6,255 nt of DNA, taken from positions 1,148,230 through 1,154,484 of the forward strand of contig CP070644.1 in the NCBI GenBank assembly GCA_020354155.1, written 5' to 3'. Under the pieces are notes generated by a model. The model was not told the origin of the DNA, did no database searches, and saw only the letters and a list, made by a program, of their open reading frames with translations. The position numbers and the translations under genes were made by a program. Shown here one piece after another: positions 5,437 to 6,255 of this stretch (positions within the stretch are counted from its first letter, which is position 1; each line of letters starts with the position of its first letter). This DNA is from Nitrospiraceae bacterium (GTDB lineage: Bacteria > Nitrospirota > Thermodesulfovibrionia > UBA6902).

Positions 5437-5679
5437 TTACAAAAGATTATTTTTGCTAATCATATTCTTTTTTTGGATTGCCCCCAATGATGAAGTGTAC
5501 GAGATTGCATAGAGAGAGGATATGCAAATGGCTACTATCAAAAGGAGCATGAAAAATAACTTGGGTTTTCGAAACAGTAAAAGTAAAAGCACCCCTGTTA
5601 CCGCTATTGCTATATAGATGTTGTGCTGAAAATAATTAATCACTTCGGTGTAAAATACTTCAAAATTAACTTGTTTCAA
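5437..5679 (-). CDS. Small inner-membrane protein with two TM segments, function unknown
   Basis: 80 residues starting at TTG 5679, supported by AAAGGAG (5692-5686) 6 bases upstream; no in-frame ATG competes. Residues 1-19 (MKQVNFEVFYTEVINYFQH) look like an amphipathic helix. Two hydrophobic segments follow at about 20-36 and 41-60, separated by the short basic turn RKPK. The tail is polar and basic (KK, SKNN). The hairpin topology would place both ends on the same side of the membrane, with the RKPK turn most likely cytoplasmic and the ends then outside. The family is not recognised. It lies 45 bases upstream of the lipoprotein gene, on the same strand, with no terminator between, so the two are likely co-transcribed. 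Confidence 0.75.
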   Translation of the reverse strand: MKQVNFEVFYTEVINYFQHNIYIAIAVTGVLLLLLFRKPKLFFMLLLIVAICISSLYAISYTSSLGAIQKKNMISKNNLL

Positions 5680-5734
5680 AAGTTTCTCCTTTATGTAATC
5701 TGCTCTTAGTTTATTACGTAACGCATAGTTTATA

Positions 5735-5750
5735 TGTGATTTGACTCACA
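5735..5750. promoter_or_regulatory. Perfect Crp-family binding site
   Basis: TGTGATTTGACTCACA is TGTGA-N6-TCACA, the full consensus of Crp-type regulators, with both half-sites intact. It is intergenic, 55 bases upstream of the small membrane gene. It overlaps the predicted start of the better promoter or lies near -41 of a weaker one. The regulator and its ligand in this organism are not known. Confidence 0.6.
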
Positions 5751-5751
5751 A

Positions 5752-5779
5752 AGTATACCTGTCTCAAAGTGATGCTCAA
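5752..5779 (-). promoter_or_regulatory. Candidate sigma-70 promoter of the small-membrane-protein/lipoprotein operon
   Basis: Reverse strand TTGAGC (5779-5774), 16 bases, TATACT (5757-5752): 4 of 6 and 5 of 6 consensus matches. The start would be near 5745, with a leader of about 65 bases to the TTG. The Crp-like site would then cover the start point, a repressing position. A weaker alternative -10, TAAACT (5713-5708), would put the site near -41. Confidence 0.45.
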
Positions 5780-5806
5780 AGAATACCGAAGAGAGCTGTT
5801 CCTGAG

Positions 5807-5842
5807 AAAAAAATCAACAAATGAAAAAAGGTTTTGATTTGT
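5807..5842 (-). terminator. Candidate terminator of the RlpA-like gene
   Basis: Reverse strand ACAAAT (5842-5837) pairs with ATTTGT (5822-5817), with extra AAAA/TTTT pairing possible in the loop. TGA and seven T follow. The stem is AT-rich and weak, but the position, about 10 bases past the stop codon, and the T-run fit an intrinsic terminator. Confidence 0.45.
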
Positions 5843-5850
5843 GCTGTTTT

Positions 5851-6255
5851 TCATGGAATGTTCTCTATTGTTACTCTTCCAACCCCCTGTTTTACTATGC
5901 CTATCTTTTTTGCAGCTCCATATGATAGATCCAGGTCCCTTCCACGAATAAAGGGGCCTCTGTCATTAACAATTACTATGACCGATTTCTTATTATCAGG
6001 ATTGGTAACACGAAGTTTTGTCCCGAACTGAAGTGTCTTGTGAGCACAGGTCATCGCATACATGTCAAATCTTTCTCCCGAGGCAGTCAGTTTTCCGTTA
6101 AATTTTTGACCATACCATGAGGCAATGACATAGTTGGCTCTCTGTTTGGGGATGGAGTCTACACGAGGGGTGGAGGCGCAGGAAGACAGAAAGAATATGC
6201 AGAACAGGATACAGAGCTTAATCAATCTCCCATTATCTAATGTCCCTTTCGTCAA
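5851..6255 (-). CDS. rlpA: Short RlpA-like lipoprotein, septal-ring lytic transglycosylase family (start at or beyond window edge)
   Basis: 134 residues are visible. A signal peptide ends in lipobox LSS-C26, followed by Ala-Ser. Then comes a double-psi beta-barrel domain typical of RlpA: ASWYGQKFNGKLTASGERFD (45-64), AHKTLQFGTKLRVTNP (71-86), VNDRGPFIRGRDLDLS (96-111) and AAKKIGI. E61, H72 and D98 have the spacing of the catalytic residues reported for Pseudomonas RlpA, so it may cleave peptide-free glycan strands at the division site. There is no SPOR domain, unlike many RlpA proteins, so this is a minimal form. The frame is open to the last base; the TTG there (6255-6253) cannot be judged because any ribosome site is outside. 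An internal TTG at 6225 would still leave a workable signal peptide. Confidence 0.88.
   Translation of the reverse strand: MTKGTLDNGRLIKLCILFCIFFLSSCASTPRVDSIPKQRANYVIASWYGQKFNGKLTASGERFDMYAMTCAHKTLQFGTKLRVTNPDNKKSVIVIVNDRGPFIRGRDLDLSYGAAKKIGIVKQGVGRVTIENIP

Noticed and set aside
5714..5721. TTACGTAA palindrome near the small membrane gene
   Set aside because: Eight-base palindromes are common in AT-rich spacers; nothing else supports a function.

Overview
The window looks like chromosomal DNA of a Gram-negative bacterium. Two lipoprotein signal peptides, an RlpA-type envelope enzyme and several TM proteins support this. An HD-GYP protein paired with a HEAT-repeat protein, a sigma-54-type promoter and GTCAT/CTGCC-type intergenic repeats are reminiscent of Nitrospirota or Desulfobacterota-like genomes. 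That placement is inference from style of sequence, not proof. I see no mobile element, CRISPR array, tRNA or rRNA.

Left part (1-1546). A membrane-anchored calcineurin-like metallophosphoesterase runs leftward off the window edge; only its first 255 codons are present. To its right lies about 490 bp without a convincing conventional gene. It holds a candidate extended -10 promoter for the phosphoesterase, a patch of small inverted and direct repeats (965-1053), a palindrome shaped like a two-way -24/-12 element (1124-1142), and a well-formed sigma-54 promoter (1204-1219). This promoter points right at a 30-codon gene with a good Shine-Dalgarno (1256-1348) encoding one hydrophobic helix. Behind that gene lies a strongly structured stretch (1438-1537), which probably terminates transcription from both sides.

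Middle (1547-4962). Two overlapping leftward genes form an operon: a 542-residue HEAT-repeat protein followed by a 462-residue HD-GYP phosphodiesterase. Their N-terminal regions resemble each other, suggesting a shared domain and a two-protein cyclic-di-GMP signalling unit. The roughly 400 bp upstream is non-coding. It carries a candidate promoter, a leader hairpin, and two tandem terminators belonging to the next leftward operon.

Right part (4963-6255). A likely two-gene leftward operon encodes an 80-residue protein with two TM segments and a 142-residue lipoprotein with LPPGL repeats. Just upstream of it is a perfect TGTGA-N6-TCACA Crp-type site. The window ends in a short RlpA-like lipoprotein whose start is at or beyond the edge. 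The right half is therefore an envelope-related neighbourhood next to a c-di-GMP module.

The most unusual element is the sigma-54-driven micro-gene with its structured 3' region.
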